A stretch of 6,516 bases of DNA from Puniceicoccales bacterium (GTDB lineage: Bacteria; Verrucomicrobiota; Verrucomicrobiia; Opitutales; LL51): the NCBI GenBank assembly GCA_031267435.1, contig JAIRZB010000016.1:1-6516 (forward strand), written 5' to 3'. A program made the translations under genes and the position numbers. Shown here one piece after another: positions 5,958 through 6,516 of this stretch (the stretch's first letter is position 1; every line of letters begins with the position of its first letter). The notes under the pieces are model-generated. The model was given only the letters and a program-made list of their open reading frames with translations, was not told where the DNA came from and did not search any database.

Positions 5958-6389
5958 CTATATGGTTAACAGTTTAGGTTGTTGAGCACCATGGGGATGT
6001 TCAGCGCTTGCATAGACCTTCAATTTGCGAATCATCGCATTTGCAAGACGATTTTTCTGCAACATTCCCTTTACCGCATGCTCAATGATAAATTCCGGCC
6101 GCCGCTTCCGCATTTTATCCAGAGACATACGCCGCTCGTTGCCCACATACATCGAATAAAACATATATTCCTTGTTGTGCTCCTTCTTACCCGTTACTTT
6201 TACCTTATTCGCATTGATAACGATCACAAAATCGCCGTTATCCACATGGGGTGTAAACGTCGGCTTATCCTTGCCACGCAATACATCCGCTACCCTGACC
6301 GCCAATTTACCTAGCACAACACCAGCCGCATCTATAATCCGCCACGTCTTATCTTGTGCATCCTCTTTTCTCACTAAAGTTGTTTTCAT
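5958..6389 (-). CDS. rplM: Large ribosomal subunit protein uL13
   Basis: An early-assembly 50S protein that binds 23S rRNA. With ATG at 6389 it is 143 residues, the usual bacterial length, starting MKTTLVRKED. Family features are WRIIDAAGVVLGKLAVRVAD (16-35), LRGKDKPTFTPHVDNGDFV (37-55), NANKVKVTGKK (59-69) and EHAVKGMLQKNRL (103-115), ending in AEHPHGAQQP. A longer version from TTG at 6449 adds 20 residues, but L13 proteins normally start at the MKT position, so the ATG is preferred. A Shine-Dalgarno is weak (GAGA about 12 bases upstream). First gene of the rplM-rpsI pair. It begins about 75 bases from the anomalous GC-rich end. Confidence -1.
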   Translation of the reverse strand: MKTTLVRKEDAQDKTWRIIDAAGVVLGKLAVRVADVLRGKDKPTFTPHVDNGDFVIVINANKVKVTGKKEHNKEYMFYSMYVGNERRMSLDKMRKRRPEFIIEHAVKGMLQKNRLANAMIRKLKVYASAEHPHGAQQPKLLTI

Positions 6390-6419
6390 GGGATAACCAA
6401 TTCTCTTCAGCCTAGATCC

Positions 6420-6449
6420 ATTACGGGTCTTGTCAAACTTTTTTATCAA
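6420..6449 (-). promoter_or_regulatory. Candidate rplM-rpsI promoter
   Basis: On the minus strand TTGATA (6444-6449, 5 of 6 to TTGACA) is followed after 18 bases by CGTAAT (6420-6425, 4 of 6 to TATAAT). This would start transcription roughly 20-25 bases before the rplM ATG. A second TTGACA (6431-6436) lies between the boxes but has no good -10 at the right distance. Weak evidence from consensus matching only. If real, it also argues against the TTG start at 6449. Confidence -1.
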
Positions 6450-6463
6450 AAAATTTTAGTCAT

Positions 6464-6516
6464 GCGGCTTCCCCCGGCGGGGGGGGCGCGCGCGGGCGGA
6501 CCCCCCCGACGGGAGC
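6464..6516. other. Anomalous GC-rich, homopolymer-rich terminal segment
   Basis: About 90% G+C, with a G8 run (6479-6486), alternating CG and a C7 run (6501-6507), next to AT-rich sequence. The G and C runs could pair with each other. Nothing codes here. It is most likely a sequencing or assembly error at a contig end, not native DNA. Confidence -1.

Noticed and set aside
6390..6449. 20-residue N-terminal extension of L13 from TTG 6449
   Set aside because: The ATG at 6389 gives the standard L13 N-terminus and length, and the extension overlaps the candidate promoter.

Overview
The window reads as bacterial chromosome, moderately AT-rich, probably from a host-associated or genome-reducing member of the Verrucomicrobiota (Opitutae/Puniceicoccales-like). 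That placement is inferred from remembered features of the L13 and S9 proteins (L13 C-terminus with AEHPHGAQQP, S9 tail KKPGQPGARKRFQFSKR), not from a search. Five clear protein genes and one tRNA fill roughly 70% of the window. The rest is two long gene-poor stretches holding small ORFs, degenerate repeats and possible gene remnants.

Layout. Bases 1-1024 (+): a calcineurin-like metallophosphoesterase related to the catalytic half of UshA-type 5'-nucleotidases, with an unusual GC-rich N-terminus whose frame stays open to the window edge. Bases 1040-1132 (-): tRNA-Ser(GCT) with encoded CCA. Bases 1133-2356: about 1.2 kb with no recognisable gene, only weak small ORFs. Bases 2357-3841 (+): proS, a type 3 (archaeal/eukaryotic-like) prolyl-tRNA synthetase that lacks most Cys ligands of the C-terminal zinc site. 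Bases 3850-4917 (-): murG, convergent with proS and separated by 8 bases. Bases 4918-5549: a second gene-poor stretch with three copies of a degenerate repeat, a 49-codon ORF and a short type IV prepilin-like N-terminus that is probably a gene remnant. Bases 5550-6389 (-): the conserved rplM-rpsI operon. Bases 6464-6516: an extremely GC-rich tail unlike everything else, probably an assembly or sequencing artefact.

Functionally most of this is housekeeping: translation (tRNA-Ser, ProRS, L13, S9) and peptidoglycan lipid II synthesis (MurG). murG sits alone instead of in a division/cell-wall cluster, which together with the low coding density suggests rearrangement and gene decay. I do not see a convincing new multi-gene system. 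The most unusual signals are the 4918-5549 repeat/remnant region and the N-terminus of the metallophosphoesterase.
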